DNA from: Centropus unirufus
Taxonomy: Eukaryota > Chordata > Aves > Cuculiformes > Centropidae
Assembly (NCBI GenBank): GCA_013397695.1
Contig: VYZI01000085.1
Span: 1,256,146 to 1,320,145, forward strand
Length of the DNA: 64,000 nucleotides
Direction: 5' to 3'
Part shown: one piece after another, positions 48,511-61,400 of the stretch
Position numbering within the stretch: position 1 is the first letter of the stretch
Layout: every line of letters begins with the position of its first letter
Made by a program: the position numbers and the translations under genes
The notes under the pieces: generated by a model
What the model saw: the letters and a program-made list of their open reading frames with translations, nothing else
Database searches by the model: none
Told to the model about the DNA's origin: nothing

Positions 48511-51500
48511 GTAAAGGCTTTGCGAAGTCGCCTCTTTTCCTCGGTTTCAAAGAGCGGCTGACCTGATGGGATTTGGTTGGCTATCCTGGCTTTATTGTCA
48601 TTATGGCTGGGGATCGCTGCCCGCAGCGCTTCCCGAATGCATGACTCGGCTGGGATTAATCTGCTTTACCCACTGAATTAAACTGAAAGCCAAGGACATC
48701 TTGGCCGGGATCAGCAAGAGCGTGGCCAGCAGGGCAAGGGAGGTGATTCTGCCCCAGTGCTCGGCACTGGTGAGGCCACACCTCGAATCCTGGGGTCAGT
48801 TTTGGGCCCTTCACTCCAAGAAGGATGTTGAGGTCCTGGAACATGCCCAGGGAAGGGAACAGAGCTGGTAAGGGTCTGGAAAACAAGAGCTGTGAGGAGC
48901 AGCTGAGGGAGGTGGGGTTGTCGAGGCTGGAGAAGAGGAGGCTGAGGGGAGAGCTCATCCCTGCCTCCACCTGCCTGAAAGGAGGGGGTGGAGAGGTGGG
49001 TGCTGGGCTCTGCTCCCAAGGGACACGGGTTGGGATGAGGGGGAATGGCCTCAAGCTGTGCCGGGGGCGGTTCAGGTTGAGGATTAGGAAGAAGTTTTGC
49101 ACTGAAAGGGTCACCATTTGATGGAACAGCCCAGGGAGGTGGTGGAATCCCCATCCCTGGAGGTGTTTAAAAGACGGGTGGATGAGGAGCTTAGGGACAT
49201 GGTTTAGTGGTTGACAGGAACAGTTGGACTCGATATCAGAGGTCTTTTCCAACCTGGTGATCCTGTGAAACTTGCCTCCTCACTGAAGTGATTTTCCTGA
49301 GAACCCTTTTATGGATGTATTAATATCTTGCTGGTTTTATGCCCACGTGGAGCAACTACAGGGAGAAATGGAAGCACTGGAGAACTCAATAGGTGAAACC
49401 TTTAAGAAATGCTCCCAGGTGCCTGGTGTGAACGTGTTCAAAAGGAGCGGTGGCACTGGGGGTAATGCGGAAGCTCCTCTAGGCAGTGGCAGTGCAAATT
49501 GTCCCTTACCTGCTGTCGTTTAGTCTTAGCTTGAAATAAAGTACAGGTAGGGTAGCAAAAGGCTCCTCTTCCCTCTCTTTCTCAAGCAAGTAGAAACAGG
49601 AATAACGTATCCTTAAGGCAATACGAAAATTGAGGCAATTTTCACACAAGCCATCCGCTAACCTCTCATCTAATAGAGCTTTTGGAGTCTGGAAAGTCTG
49701 GAGGAAGAGCTGAGGTTTCGAAGCTGAGAGCACCCTGACCAGGGGGAGGTGTCCTCGCCCACGGCAGGGGGATTGGAACTGAGTGGGCTTTCAGGTCCCT
49801 TCTGACCCAACCCATTTCAGGATTCTATGGTCTGTTTGCCACTTGTCTGTGGGAATGGGGGAAGAAGGAAATTCATTTCCTAAATAACCACAAGTCATAG
49901 AATCCTCTATTGCTCACATAAATTGTTCCTATCATTAATTAACGTGATTTACTTTGGTTTTTCTCTAGTAGAATCACCTGATCTGTGCCTCTGCTAACCT
50001 ACCTTTTATATCAGTTATTAAACTTGAGGAACACTGGCACAAGCAATTGCAGCATTTGAGGTGTTTGTCCTGTATATTTAAATGTGGGCTTTTTGGTTTT
50101 TTTTCAGAGCCAGCTGCGAAATCATGAAAGAGAGCAACACAGTCTTCCAGAGATCTTTTCAGCTACGTCAAACAAACTAATGCTTTCCGGTGATGCAGAT
50201 GAAAGAGAAGGTACTGTTTGTGTTTGCACTTGAAATTACAAAACATCACATTATTTTTGTTTGCCCTGTTTGTATAAAACTGAGTTTAAGGTCTGCCCCG
50301 GGCTGAAATGTTTCCATGTCTGTTCATGACCCTTTTCGGTGTGCAAAATGCCAGCTTTGGGATATCTTATTGATGTTATTTGCCTAGGTAAGACATTTGT
50401 AGCCCCTGTAACTGAACCTTGATTTCCTCTTATGAAAAACAACTGCTGTGGAGTAGGACTGGATTTTTTAAGAAAAAAATGCTTTTCCTTCTTTTGGCAG
50501 CTCCAGTATTTTCCAAATCACCTCCAGTAAACGAAAAACAGCCTTTTTTGAACTCACTGTCATAAAGTAGTTTGCTGTCAGCGTACGCATACTGCACCAT
50601 CCCTTCTGTGCTGGGAAGTTTCTTTAATCATGGTAAAATCCACAGTGATTCATTTGTTTCACCCTGGAGACGCAAATCTAACACATTCTAAAGCTGTGAC
50701 CTGTGTTTGTGATAGTTGCCAGGGTAACACTAGGTGTGCACTTGCTAAATGTTTGTTGAACTGTGGATCTGCTTATCATTTAATAGCGTTTTAAAAACAA
50801 AACCCAAACCTTTGATGTGTGAAGGTGGTGGCAAAGAAGAAAAAAGAGCCAAATTTTGAAGTTTAGGAGAAAACGTGGTCTTAAATTCTTTGAGTGTCCT
50901 GGAGGCCCAATATGTGATTGCAACTTGAATGCATCCTCTTCTCCGGTGAGTGAAGGTTCCCGAGGACATTTACAGCGGTTTTATTCTCAAGGCAACGCTG
51001 TGATTATTTGTATTTTGCAATTTTCCATTGCTGTGGAAAACCACTGGCAATTGTCATCTCTGCTGGCAGAAGCATTTCCATTCCGTGCCCTTAGCTCTTC
51101 TCTATCCCAACTCTGTTCTTTGTTCAGGAAGCAAAATGTGCACTGTCCTAGTCCTGGGGCTGAGCTGAAGTTTCCGAGTTCCACTCTCCCCCCGACAGCT
51201 GATGTGAAAGTAACGATGGAAACCAGTGCAGCTGCTTGGGGAAAAAGGGTTCTCACCAGCAGGGGCCATGGGACCTGGCTTGGGGCATTCGTGATTTGTC
51301 CAAAGCAGCGTGGTACACGGCCGAATAAACTGAGATCCTTACCTCTTGGCTTCTGTTGGCTCACGCTGGTTCTTTTTCTGGCTTTTGGTGTACGAAGTAG
51401 AAATGTGAGAGGGAATTACTTCATCTCCCTCAGGTAACGCGACCCTCCCTGCTCCTTTTTGCTCTCAGCGCGGCAGGAGGTGTCGGGGCTGTAGCTCTCA

Positions 51501-54500
51501 CTGCCGAGCCCTAAGCCTGTGGCAGCCGTCTGAAGGCACGGGATGGCAGGAGAAAGCTTAAGGAGCATCTCCCAGCAGCAGGAATCATCCCTGGGAAGCA
51601 GCTCTGGTTTTTTTGTCTTTCCGAAGAAATAGCATAAATGTTTTAATGGAAGTGAAAGGAAGGAAATAAAATAGTTTAGCTGCTTACAATTATCCAAGCG
51701 CAGCTTGGTCTGTTACTTTTGACAAGATTTTGTTTGCTTTAAACCACAATGTCAGCAAAGAGAAATATAAAATATATCAACATAAAGGAGTTAACTCCCT
51801 TGCAGCACCTGAAATGTGTCAGACTTCGGGGAGTGCTGTGCCTTTGGGCTAACGTCCTGTTTAGGTGGCTGAAAATCAAGATGCCTTTTGAAAATAGTGT
51901 GTTTTAATAAACTCTAAACCCACCTTATCTCTTCCTCTTGTAACTTGATTTCCATGAAAGAAGAGCCCCTATTTGAGAAAACAGCCTGCTTTCAGTTTAA
52001 TCATTTTAGATATTTTTAATATATTTTGCTCGTTATTATCTTATAAAAGTGTTACAGCCATGCGCTTCAATTGCTTGTTTACCCCACGTGAAATTTAGCA
52101 ACGTGACTGGAATGAAAGCAGTTCTCCTTTTAGACTTTTATTAACTCGTACTGTGGAATGCTTAAATTATTTCAGAACCAATTTATAATCAAATTGTGGC
52201 ACCACTGCAGTACAGCAATCTCTTGTCAAACAGATGTCATCCCTATAAAGCGTCACAAAGCAAAGAAGTTTATGGCGGAGCATCTGTTTATGTGAAAGAT
52301 GCCTGAGCTGGAACAGTTTCATTTCTTGTTTATGAAATAGTTGGTCCTAAAAGTCTCTTTATTCATCATGGTTGTGCAATAAATTAAAAGGGAGCATTAT
52401 GACACTGGGTATGATCAGATTGTAAATGTCTAATAATGAAGGAATGGGGTAATGAGCAGCATTAGAGGAGCACCTGTTACTGCTGCTGGAACAAAGATCT
52501 GGCAGTTCCACGCTCGCTGGTAGGAGACGCAGTGCCTCCATCCAGAGAGCAAAAAAGGCCCGAACCCATGAGCTGTTTGGGGGGGACACACACGAAACGA
52601 CTGCTGTTTCGTTACAGCCAGAGATTGTGATGTGTTCTAATCTCTGCGCGTTTTGTTGAAGGAATAAATATAACAGTGATTGGTATCAATGATCGCTCCT
52701 AAGCGTGTGCTATGGGTGCTTTGCCACTTCGAGCCGTGCAATAGATAATAGGTTTGCATAATGCGTTAAAATCTCACCAGATACTGTTTGCATCAAGCTG
52801 CCTGTCTGACGAAATACCAAATTCATAACAGAAAATACATTGGGAAGCAGTTTATTGTGAAACTGCAGAGTTTTAAGAGGGAAAACCTATTGCAGTAGAG
52901 CGTGTAGTGGCCTGGCTTTCACCCAGCCCTGGCTCTCCCAGAGATGTGCAGCCCAGCAAGCACCCGTGTCATCATTTGAGATGTGGGGAGGTTCCTCAGT
53001 AACGAGCTTTACCCCCCCCAGAGAAATTCCTTGAGGATCTCTGTTGGAGGTAGAGCCCTTGTACACAGCTGAGAGGAAGGGCTTCACCTTTCAGCCAGCT
53101 CGTAAGAATTTGGTGTGAAGATAAAATGAACTTGAATGCCTTACCTATACCTGGAAAAAAAAAAAAAAAAGAAAAAGTAGAATAACTGAGGCTAGGGAAG
53201 AGGCTGGATGCAGAAAGAAATCCCGGAGATCTTGGTTCCATGGCTCTTCAGGCAGAGGCGTTGGTTTAAACAGCTGCAACCTCGCTGTTCCCTCATTTGG
53301 GGAGTGCAGGAATAGGCTGGAATGGGAATGTGACCTGCATAAAAAATACCATCCCTCTTCCCAAATGTTAATATTGTAACCCAAATCGGCTCCTTTGCTC
53401 AATGAAGGAGCAGGAATCAGGCTGTACACACATCTCAACAGTCAAGGTGTGCACACAAATTGTTGTGGGCACAAATTTTCCCATGTTAGATTAGTCATTA
53501 GCCTTTGTCTCTGTGCCGTTAATCTTTTTAGGAGTCTCTTTCATTCTGGAACGGAAAATTTATTTTTGTTACGATGCTTTTTAGTAATTTGGAGAAGTTC
53601 CAGGTGATCACTTAGCACATCTGGTCAGTACCTACTTTTATCATCTCCGATCCTTCTGAAAGCGTGAGCAGACATGGATGATAAAGAGGGTTTCGATGCT
53701 TTGGGGGAGGCCTTTGCTTCTCTCTGGTTGCTGGATGGAAACGTGTCCTTTCCCAGTGCCTGACTTTTCCTTTGATTCCACAAAGCAGTAAAAGTGCTGC
53801 CTTCAGCAGCTCCCCCATTTTATCACCTTTTGCTGTAACATGGGATTCTAACCCAGCTCCAGAAGAAGGGAAGTGTCCACGTAAAGAGAAAAAAATGTGT
53901 TTTGCCACAGTCTTAATAATTCTCTGAACGGTAGGGCAAACGCACAACAGAGTGGCTGAATAAACTCCACCTTTATTGTATTTGCGTCCATTGCTGGCTT
54001 GCTCCAGGTATTTTAGAAGTATTAAATATTTATGGGTATTTAAAAGTCCTGTTTTAATGGTAATTCATGTTTCATAATTCAGTTTCTACTGAAGCGATCA
54101 CCTGAGAACTTGTTGCAGTGCTGAACACAGCTCTAAAACGATGACTTTTGCCTCACGTAGGAAACAAGCCCCCGGTTCAGAAGCTGTACAGGTGTGACGT
54201 GTGTGACTACACCAGCACGACCTACGTCGGGGTGCGAAATCACCGGCGGATCCATAACTCCGATAAGCCATACAGGTACGCGTGTCCGCTGGCTGGTGCC
54301 TCCTGCTGGCTTTGCTTGTTCTAAGGAAAAAGGCCCTTTAATTCCTCCTGCGGGTTTGGAGGTGTGGTTAAAGAGCTGTAATTCCATACCTGTATCGCGA
54401 CTTGGAAGGAGCTGCACTCGCTGGGTGACTCGAACTGCGTTACCGCTTCGTGCTGACTTGCCCGGGGTGCATCTCCTGTGGCAGCAGGCTGCTCGTTTTC

Positions 54501-57500
54501 AGTCTGAATGCATTTGTTTCTGGAGAGGGAGATAATTACACTGGATACTGGACTTTGGCTGACATTAATAATAATACGTTAATAATACATTTCTCTAACT
54601 CCTTGCACACTTCATTTTAGATTTGCTTCATTGCAAAGTTTTCTCCGGTGCTACTGAGCACGTTGGCTTCTACAGCGTGGCAAAATTCTGTCTCATCGCC
54701 AGCCCCCTCATCTTTGTCAGAGGTTTTAAACAATATTAACACACTCAGGATCAGATTTTATAACTTCCCAGCAAGGATGCTATATGAATTTCTATAGAAA
54801 CTCGAAGATCTCAAATAGTTTGTAATGCTACAGCTCAGGCCCAGCAGAAAAACAAACTGTGTGGGTTTTTCTCTCTATTGGTTGCTGCATAAATTCCTGC
54901 AAATTCAATCTGGGCTCATTCTCTGTGGATCTCTGCCCCTCTCTAGTGGCTAGAAAATAGAGTTGAGTTAGTAGAATTTTTGAGCTAATAGGATTCTATC
55001 TTTTTAATACAAATTCTGGGAATTTGACACCTTGAAGCGCTGAGCTCAGCGCTCACCAGGAGCAGCAGGCAGTGCCGCTAACGGAATCGTACAAGTATGG
55101 AACGACTCCCGTGGGCAGCAGCTCCCAGAGGAGCAGCCTCTGTCTGCAGACCCAAAGCAGAACACAAGTTCTGTTCTCTCCCTTCCTGGATCCGTTCTGT
55201 TGTGGTGACTTTTCTAAGAGAGGAGGAGATGGGATGGGACATTCCCAGTTGATGTTTGTGCTGGCTAATGAAACCTGGCCACAGTTTTCCTCTGGTTCAG
55301 CTTTTTCTGTCCAGAATGGGGTGGTTGCATATCAACTGCCTAATGCAAGTAGTGCGTGGATTGTATAAATCCCCAAAACATACCTGGAATTGTCTGGGAG
55401 GATGCATGGGCCAAAACTATGCCAGGGGCACTTCTAACATTCAGCATTACTGATCATTGCATTCCAGCACCCAGGAATGCGCTCTGGCTTTGTTTAATGC
55501 CCTAGTCTAGGCACAGCCTTTGCATATCCATGTTAGTTAGAATCCAGGTTGGCATCATTCTACCCTAGTTAAGGATTAGTTAATGTTTAAGTGCCAAATG
55601 TCCTTTATACTCTGTCCACAGATATGGTTTTATATCTATATATATGAGAAAGTTGGCACAAGTTTTTCACTACTGATTTGCAACAAAAAATAAAAGTTGG
55701 GAAAGAAAAGTAAGAATATTCTGAGCATTTCTTAGTAGATGATTTTTAACTGCAATAGGAAGAATCCAAATGACACCCTTACGTGAATGTACTTTTTCTC
55801 AGGAAAATCTGTTCCTGCAACTTCAAAGTACTTCCACCATATTTTTTTTCCCAAAATGTTCCTAGGGGCATTAAGTTCCATGTGCTCTGCTGTCATTTCA
55901 CACAGCATTGCCCAGTGCTCTTACTGTTACCAGGGTTTACTGAAAACCTCCACCCTTTGGCCCCTGCATCCCCAAGGAGAGCTTATCAAAAGCTGGAGAT
56001 AATTGTTTCCTCAGATCAATTTAGGATACACTTGAACAGTTAACTTTAATAATTCAACACAGGTCAAGCAGCAGGGCAAATCATGCTATAGCATTGAAAG
56101 GGTTTACTCAGTGGTAAATGATTCTGTGTCTCCAGGAATACTTTGCCAATGCTGCGACCTTACGTCTGTGGTCATAGAGTGCAGTGCATCCGGCTAGAAA
56201 CTGTGGAATTTCTGTTCTTCAGTTCGAGCCGTCTGCTAAGGCAGGCAGCAGGATTTGGCTCGTGAGGTTGTTCTCAGCAAAGTAAATCTCATTTGCAAAT
56301 CACCCGAGTAAATTAATGTCCTTCAGAAAATGAGACTGTAATCAAAAGGGGATAAAAACACCAAACTGCTGCTTCGTTCATTGGTACCAACCCCCTGACC
56401 AAGCTGTGGTAGTGGCACAGAAGAGTTGTATGTAAAATACCTGTAATAGAATGGGGCTAAGATTATTTGTTATCTTTGAGTCTGGCAAAAAAAAAAGTCA
56501 TTTTGGCCTAATTTTATCTATAAGTTAACGACAAGCGCTGCCTTTCATCTTGCAAAACAGTGGCATCCATAAAAAAACAGCCTTATTAGAAGTATTGAGG
56601 GTCCCAACCTAAGAGCGAACTTGCCTGTCTACAAAAGCCTCCTCTTCCTTAAAAGGTTTCAAGTTAGAAAGAAACAAGAAAAAGGATAAAATATTCCAAA
56701 CCAAGTAATAGAGACACATGCACTGGAAGGACAGGCCTGTTGTCCCCCAGCAGGACTGAATTATCTTGCTACATCAGCGAGGTAATGTACCGAACCTTTG
56801 CTCTTCTTCACAAGCCTCTGCTGAGCAGAAGTTTCCTGTATGTGGTTATTTGCAGGGTATTGAAGGACTTTATTCTACTGTCGTTAAGAGAAGGGGTAAA
56901 ACCTCGCTGAATGGTAGTGTGGAACAGTTTTATGTAGGCCTTCTCACGTTTCTGGGCTGTATTTCTTAAAAGGTCTTAAAAAATGCTGAAAACTTACTAC
57001 TTGAGTACTCCTTTTGCCCAACTCATCGTGCTGTGACATCAGGATCACCTTGTCTGAGCAGAAAACGTGTTACATAAAGGAGACAGATGCATTCTTAACT
57101 GTGACTTACAATAACAAGGTCACCTTTGAGGGATCCTGTTTTGGTTTTTTTCCACATGATTTAAGAAACAAGAATTCCAGAGTTGCAGGTAGCAAAAGCA
57201 AAGTATTTTCCTTGTACTAAAGACAAGGAGCTAGGTGGTCTTTACCACGAGTGCTGTTCTGCTTTGGAGTGGCGTTGCGCAGTGTCACTGCTCTCCTCCA
57301 CGCTCTCGTGACTCATTTATCATCTTAGAAAACGCTTATAAAAACTTTCTTTGTTACAGTCATGTATGAAAATAGTCCTGTGGGATCCACCTGGGGAGGC
57401 CCTGGCCCAGGTTCCCCAGGGGAGCCGTGGCTGCTCCGTCCCTGGAGGTGTTCAAGGCCAGGTCGGTTGGGGCTTGGAGCAACCTGGTCCTTTGGGAAGT

Positions 57501-58459
57501 GTCCCTGCCCATGGCAGGGGGTTGGAACTGGATGGGCTTTTAAGGTCCCTTCCAACCCAAACCATTCCATAGATAACATTTAAAGTCAGTTGACTACGAA
57601 GTCAGAAAAGCAAACCTAAAAATTCTCAGAGCCTGAAAACAGTCTTAGATTTCAGGATGACACTTGGCAAACGACCTCGATCCAGCTACTGAAAAGAGGG
57701 CCAAGAAGAGGACTGACACGTGTCTCACGCTTTGCTCATCCTTTTGGAAGAACCAATCCATTTCTGAACTAATAACCTTTAACTTCTAAGCGTTTCTCTT
57801 TTTGCTTCTCCACCTGTTTCCCTAGGTGCTCTCTCTGTGGATATGTCTGCAGCCATCCTCCGTCCCTCAAGTCCCACATGTGGAAACATGCAAGTGACCA
57901 AAACTATAACTATGAACAAGTGAACAAGGCTATTAATGATGCAATTTCACAAAGCAGCAGGTATGTCTGATGCCCTTTCACACCCTATCACCTAGAATTT
58001 TTCAAAGGGCCGAACTATGACCCGAAATAAAGCTCCTGTCAAAAAGCAACCACCATATGTTTTGATATTTGTTTTGGTTTTTATTATTATTTCAGGTTCC
58101 AAGGACATCTTCCTGACAAAACCTTACTAGAAGGCACAGATGACAGTGCAGTACCTGTGCTAGGAAATTCAGACAACTTGGTGTCTTTTGCAGAGTCCGT
58201 TAACCTGGCGTCGAATGAAATTGCAGGTTCTGATGAAAACAAAAAGCCTAACGTGATGAATACCTCATACAGCTCGGAAAAGAACTCCGCTCTGCCCCAT
58301 CTTAGCACAGAATACTGTGTTCTCCTCTTCTGCTGCTGCATTTGTGGGTTCGAGTCTACCAACAAAGAAAATCTGCTGGATCATATGAAAGAACATGAGG
58401 GCGAAATCATAAACATCATTCTAAATAAGGACCACAGCACAACTCAGAATGCAAACTAG
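46396..58459 (+). CDS. ZNF507: ZNF507, zinc finger protein 507 (five coding exons)
   Basis: Nuclear C2H2 zinc-finger protein and likely DNA-binding regulator. Its targets are poorly known; in people the locus has been discussed as a neurodevelopmental candidate. Exons join as 46396-48510, 50108-50210, 54161-54275, 57826-57960 and 58096-58459, giving 943 residues against about 953 in the human protein as I remember it. Nine C2H2 fingers are visible at residues 127-149, 158-180, 249-271, 637-659, 665-687, 693-716, 749-771, 777-799 and about 901-923, each with a C-x2-C-x12-H-x3/4-H pattern. Linkers are not the TGEKP type. A conserved basic/serine segment (RRRTNSES, 479-486) and two LxxVIxKL helices (about 45-52 and 583-590) lie outside the fingers. 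The start ATG at 46,396 has A at -3 and G at +4. All introns are GT-AG with matching phases. No frameshift or internal stop is present, so the gene looks intact. Identification is by recall of family sequence, not by database search. Confidence 0.97.
48690..49268 (+). mobile_element. CR1: CR1 LINE fragment in ZNF507 intron 2
   Basis: A nearly 580-base CR1 copy in the same orientation as the gene. Blocks include AGGGCAAGGGAGGTGATTCT, CTCACTCCAAGAAGGATG-like, GGAGAAGAGGAGGCTGAGGG, GGGGGAATGGCCTCAAGCTG, CCCAGGGAGGTGGTGGAATC, CCCATCCCTGGAGGTGTTTA and GTTGGACTCGATATCAGAGG. It ends in TTCCAACCTGGTGATCCTGT. It is the most complete CR1 copy in the window. Coding capacity is lost. Confidence 0.95.
49731..49832 (+). 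mobile_element. CR1: CR1 LINE 3'-end fragment in ZNF507 intron 2
   Basis: A short CR1 tail with GGGGGAGGTGTCCTCGCCCA, GGGATTGGAACTGAGTGGGC and TTTCAGGTCCCTTCTGACCC, ending ATTCTATGG. It has the same orientation as the gene. Confidence 0.88.
50108..50210 (+). CDS. ZNF507: ZNF507 coding exon 3 (residues 706-739, first base of 740)
   Basis: 103 bases. It opens with SQLRNHEREQH, which supplies the two histidines that complete finger 6, and this proves the join to exon 2. It then encodes a short variable linker rich in S, D and E. The acceptor is TTTTTTTTCAG|AGCCAG and the donor GAGAAG|GTACTG, ending in phase 1. Confidence 0.93.
50211..54160 (+). other. ZNF507: ZNF507 intron 3
   Basis: 3,950 bases, GTACTG to TGCCTCACGTAG, with a rather weak polypyrimidine tract. 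It holds no recognised transposable element and has a poly-A run at about 53,154-53,171. The open frame of 193 codons at 50,856-51,437 shows no domain and is taken as chance. The part at about 51,700-52,330 is repeat-free and AT-rich and could hold intronic regulatory sites. Confidence 0.85.
54161..54275 (+). CDS. ZNF507: ZNF507 coding exon 4 (residues 740-778, split)
   Basis: 115 bases encoding finger 7 (YRCDVCDYTSTTYVGVRNH with RRIH following) and the linker NSDKPYR. Acceptor CTCACGTAG|GAAACA, donor TACAG|GTACGC. It ends two bases into the arginine codon, which exon 5 completes with G. Confidence 0.95.
54276..57825 (+). other. ZNF507: ZNF507 intron 4
   Basis: 3,550 bases, GTACGC to CCTGTTTCCCTAG. 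It contains a CR1 fragment at 57,392-57,572. The section at about 55,480-56,700 is repeat-free with an even, enhancer-like texture, but nothing specific can be assigned. Confidence 0.88.
57392..57572 (+). mobile_element. CR1: CR1 LINE 3'-end fragment in ZNF507 intron 4
   Basis: A clear CR1 tail: GGTTCCCCAGGGGAGCCGTG, CTCCGTCCCTGGAGGTGTTC, GGGGCTTGGAGCAACCTGGT, CCATGGCAGGGGGTTGGAAC and GGTCCCTTCCAACCCAAACC, then ATTCCAT. It has the same orientation as the gene and low divergence. Confidence 0.95.
57826..57960 (+). CDS. ZNF507: ZNF507 coding exon 5 (residues 778-823, split)
   Basis: 135 bases encoding finger 8 (RCSLCGYVCSHPPSLKSHMW, then KH) and the conserved tail SDQNYNYEQVNKAINDAISQ. Acceptor TTTCCCTAG|GTGCTC, donor AGCAGCAG|GTATGT. 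It ends in phase 2. Confidence 0.95.
57961..58095 (+). other. ZNF507: ZNF507 intron 5
   Basis: A short intron of 135 bases, GTATGT to TTATTATTATTTCAG. Confidence 0.93.
58096..58459 (+). CDS. ZNF507: ZNF507 coding exon 6 (residues 823-943 and stop)
   Basis: 364 coding bases encoding an acidic, serine-rich linker and then the C-terminal ninth finger. The finger has C903, C906, H919 and H923 within LLFCCCICGFESTNKENLLD and HMKEH. It is preceded by an unusual hydrophobic, cysteine-rich run (VLLFCCC). The protein ends NKDHSTTQNAN and the stop is TAG at 58,457-58,459. Confidence 0.95.
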
Positions 58460-61400
58460 GTGAAGCAGAAAGTTAAAGAGGGGGTTTCCTAGCTGAGTAA
58501 TTGCTTTCTTTGCTAATTTTTGACTGAGGAACTTGCTAAAGAGAAGAACTGCAAACAAAATGTGATTTCCCACCCCAAGTCCTTGTTTTGGTAGGAGTAC
58601 AATATTTTAACCAGGGCCCGATGAATCATTTAAGAGAGGAATCCCAGGAGTGGGGAATGGAACGATCCATTTTCACCTCTTATTTCACTCTCTGGTGCCA
58701 AGAAGGTAGGACTGTTGGGGTTTCGTTCTGCTGCTGTCAGGTACCCATCAGTAATGTTAGTAGGGTGTGTTAAAACCCAAAGGTGTGAAAGCATTGTATC
58801 CATTTTCTTTTCCTTCCTCTCTGTTTGTTGTTTTCCAAGTGTTTCAGCAAGGAACCTTTTTACCCTCCTGGTTTTTTTTTGAAACTGGCAACAGACCACA
58901 TCCAAATTTGACAAAGTGATCTCACAAACCCCACCACCGGGATTCTGGGAGGGGAGGTGGGTTGAGGATATGGCCATGCCTGCATGCACACACGGACATT
59001 TCATTTTTCCCAGTCTCTTTTTAAGGCCTTTAGGAACTCAAAGCCATCCTTCACCTTTCCACCAGTTTAGAGCAGCAGTAACTGGGGAGCCTGGGAGCAT
59101 TTGCTAATAATTTTGTCTTACAGGATCCTAACTAAAAATTGCTCTCTTTTGAACTGATAGTGTGCAAAAGATCCTTTGTAATAATGACCTGCTGTTTCTT
59201 AATGGTTTTCTTGACACGTTCAGCTGAACTATTTAGAGAAACAGAAAAGCTTATGTCACTTAATTTGTGGTGATTGCTTTGCAGTGTGTATGAGCAATGG
59301 ATTTTAATGAGAACACGGTATTAATAGCTGCCACAAAGAGATGTACATTAATCCCACAGAGATTCCTAAGGATTCAGGTGAGCACAAAGCGGGATTCTGA
59401 GAAATGCCTACAAGCTCTGGAGTTCTTTGCAATCCCACTGGCTGCCTACATTTCCCACTTGTCTGGCAGAGCTGTAACTCCAGAAATAGTTCAGTGAAAG
59501 ACAGAGTAATCTTCCTGTAGAGAACCATATTTAAAGAAAAAAGCAGACAATATTTTAAGCAAAAACGGTATCCAGTCACTTGTAGAATAAATCTGACTTA
59601 TGCATATGGTATGGATTCAAAAAGGGAATTAGGAATGACTTCCTATTCAAAGAAATACTTAGAATTCTTTCCTTTTTAAAGCCTTTAGCTTCTAAACTTC
59701 CAGTGCACTTGTTTACAGCTTGCAGTAGAAGCCATTCATCTGTCCATCAGTTTGGAATGTTACTGGCTAATTACCTGGCAACTTTTATAAAGCTGGGTTC
59801 TTAAACTGTTTGGAATACAGGCTTCAATGGATTGCAGTGAAGCGGTAACATCTCCAGGGAAGCCCCTCAGCAGCCAGATTTCCCCTGCCTGCTTTGGGCA
59901 TGTCCATTTGCCTTTGATGGGCGGCTGATGCGCAGAAGCATTCCTGGTTCCCGACACAGGGATGCAGGTACCTGATTTGCAGTAGCTCATCACTTAAATT
60001 GCTTACGCTTAGAAAAATAGGGTTGGATCCTATTTATACGTTTCTGCTAGCAGAAATAAGCTCCGGCTGTCGTTGGCAAGAAGTGACAAACAGGAAAAGA
60101 AAACAATAACTTTATACAAATTGATGAAGCAGCCCAAAATCTAAAGGCCAGGGTAAGACCAGAGATTCCAATTGATTTTAATTTTCAAGTGATTTCTTCA
60201 ATTTAACTTGTTCCTTTGGGTTAAGTATCTTTTTTTTTTCTAAATGGGATAGCAGGAAGTACATTTTACTTTAAAGTTGGTCAGGATATAATGTCAAAGC
60301 ATTTTTGTATCAGATATTTGAGATATTTTAAATACATATGTCAAGTAAATACAGATTATTTTCAGGGGAAGGCTATTTTTCATGTTCCTACAGATAGGTT
60401 TTACATTTGAAAAACACGATTTACTTACATGATCTCCAATTTCAGATGGTAAACCTTTAATGGGATATTCATACCGTCTTATTGACACCAGTATTTCACC
60501 TTCAGTATTGAATTTCATGTGAAATCAGTACATTATCTGGAATATATCTCCGCTTTCTGCTTCAGAGATCCCATTTGTTGAAAATTTAAAGGTACAGAGA
60601 TCCACAGTCCTACTGAACTACCAGCCAGCGTTCACAGGAACAACATTTTGCGACGTTATTTTTGTGCGAAGGGATGATTATTTTAAAGTTGCTCAGCTCA
60701 TGGAAGGCAAAAAGGTGGCAAGGTTGGGCTCATGAGCTGAGAAGGAGATGGCAGGGGACCCCGACTTAACAAGCAAGTAACCTTGAGTTAAAATGAACAG
60801 TTTCAGTGTGTGCCAGCCACGCTTGCAGCATTAAGTGCAGTGTGACAGGACTCACCGTAACGGGGTGAGGAAGGCAGATGCTTCCATTCACAAGTTGTTC
60901 CTTGCCATCTCGTTACTTTTTTTTCTTTTTAACCATGTGTTCCTGTAAGGACGTAGAAAGACAATGGCCTCTCCAAACTGAGGAACAAATCACTCTCACC
61001 CATCCGCACAGAGGTTGGCTTCCACCTGTCTCCATGCTGCCTGCCACAGGTACCCACTGCCCATTTCCACGGGCTCTGCCAGGAGTTCTGCATGTCAAGT
61101 AACTCCAGGCTTTTGGGTTTTTTTCTGTAAGAAAATTCTTCCTCAGGTTATTTTCATTAGGAAGTGGGTGGTTGGCTTGGTTGCATGATGTGTTAAGGGG
61201 TTTGAAGCCCATTTCAGTCACCAACACTGCCCTCTTCCCCTTTATTTAAGGTCTTCCATCACAGCACTATGGGATGATTGACTTGCTCTTTGTTTAAATT
61301 AGGTTTTATTCTGTGATATGAACTGTACCGTGTAGTTTTGGTTTCAATGCCTGTGCTTCCGCTGAAGAGAGATCTTCCTTCATAACAGACTGTACTGATG

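Larger units (their letters stand above)
48511..50107 (+). other. ZNF507: ZNF507 intron 2
   Basis: 1,597 bases, GTAAAG to TTTTTTTTCAG, with a strong polypyrimidine acceptor. About 40% of it is two CR1 fragments (48,690-49,268 and 49,731-49,832). The remainder shows nothing recognisable. Confidence 0.9.

Noticed and set aside
48656..49252. 198-codon frame, minus strand
   Set aside because: It is antisense to a CR1 copy in ZNF507 intron 2.
50856..51437. 193-codon frame in ZNF507 intron 3
   Set aside because: No domain or family resemblance, and no matching splice sites that would keep the ZNF507 frame.
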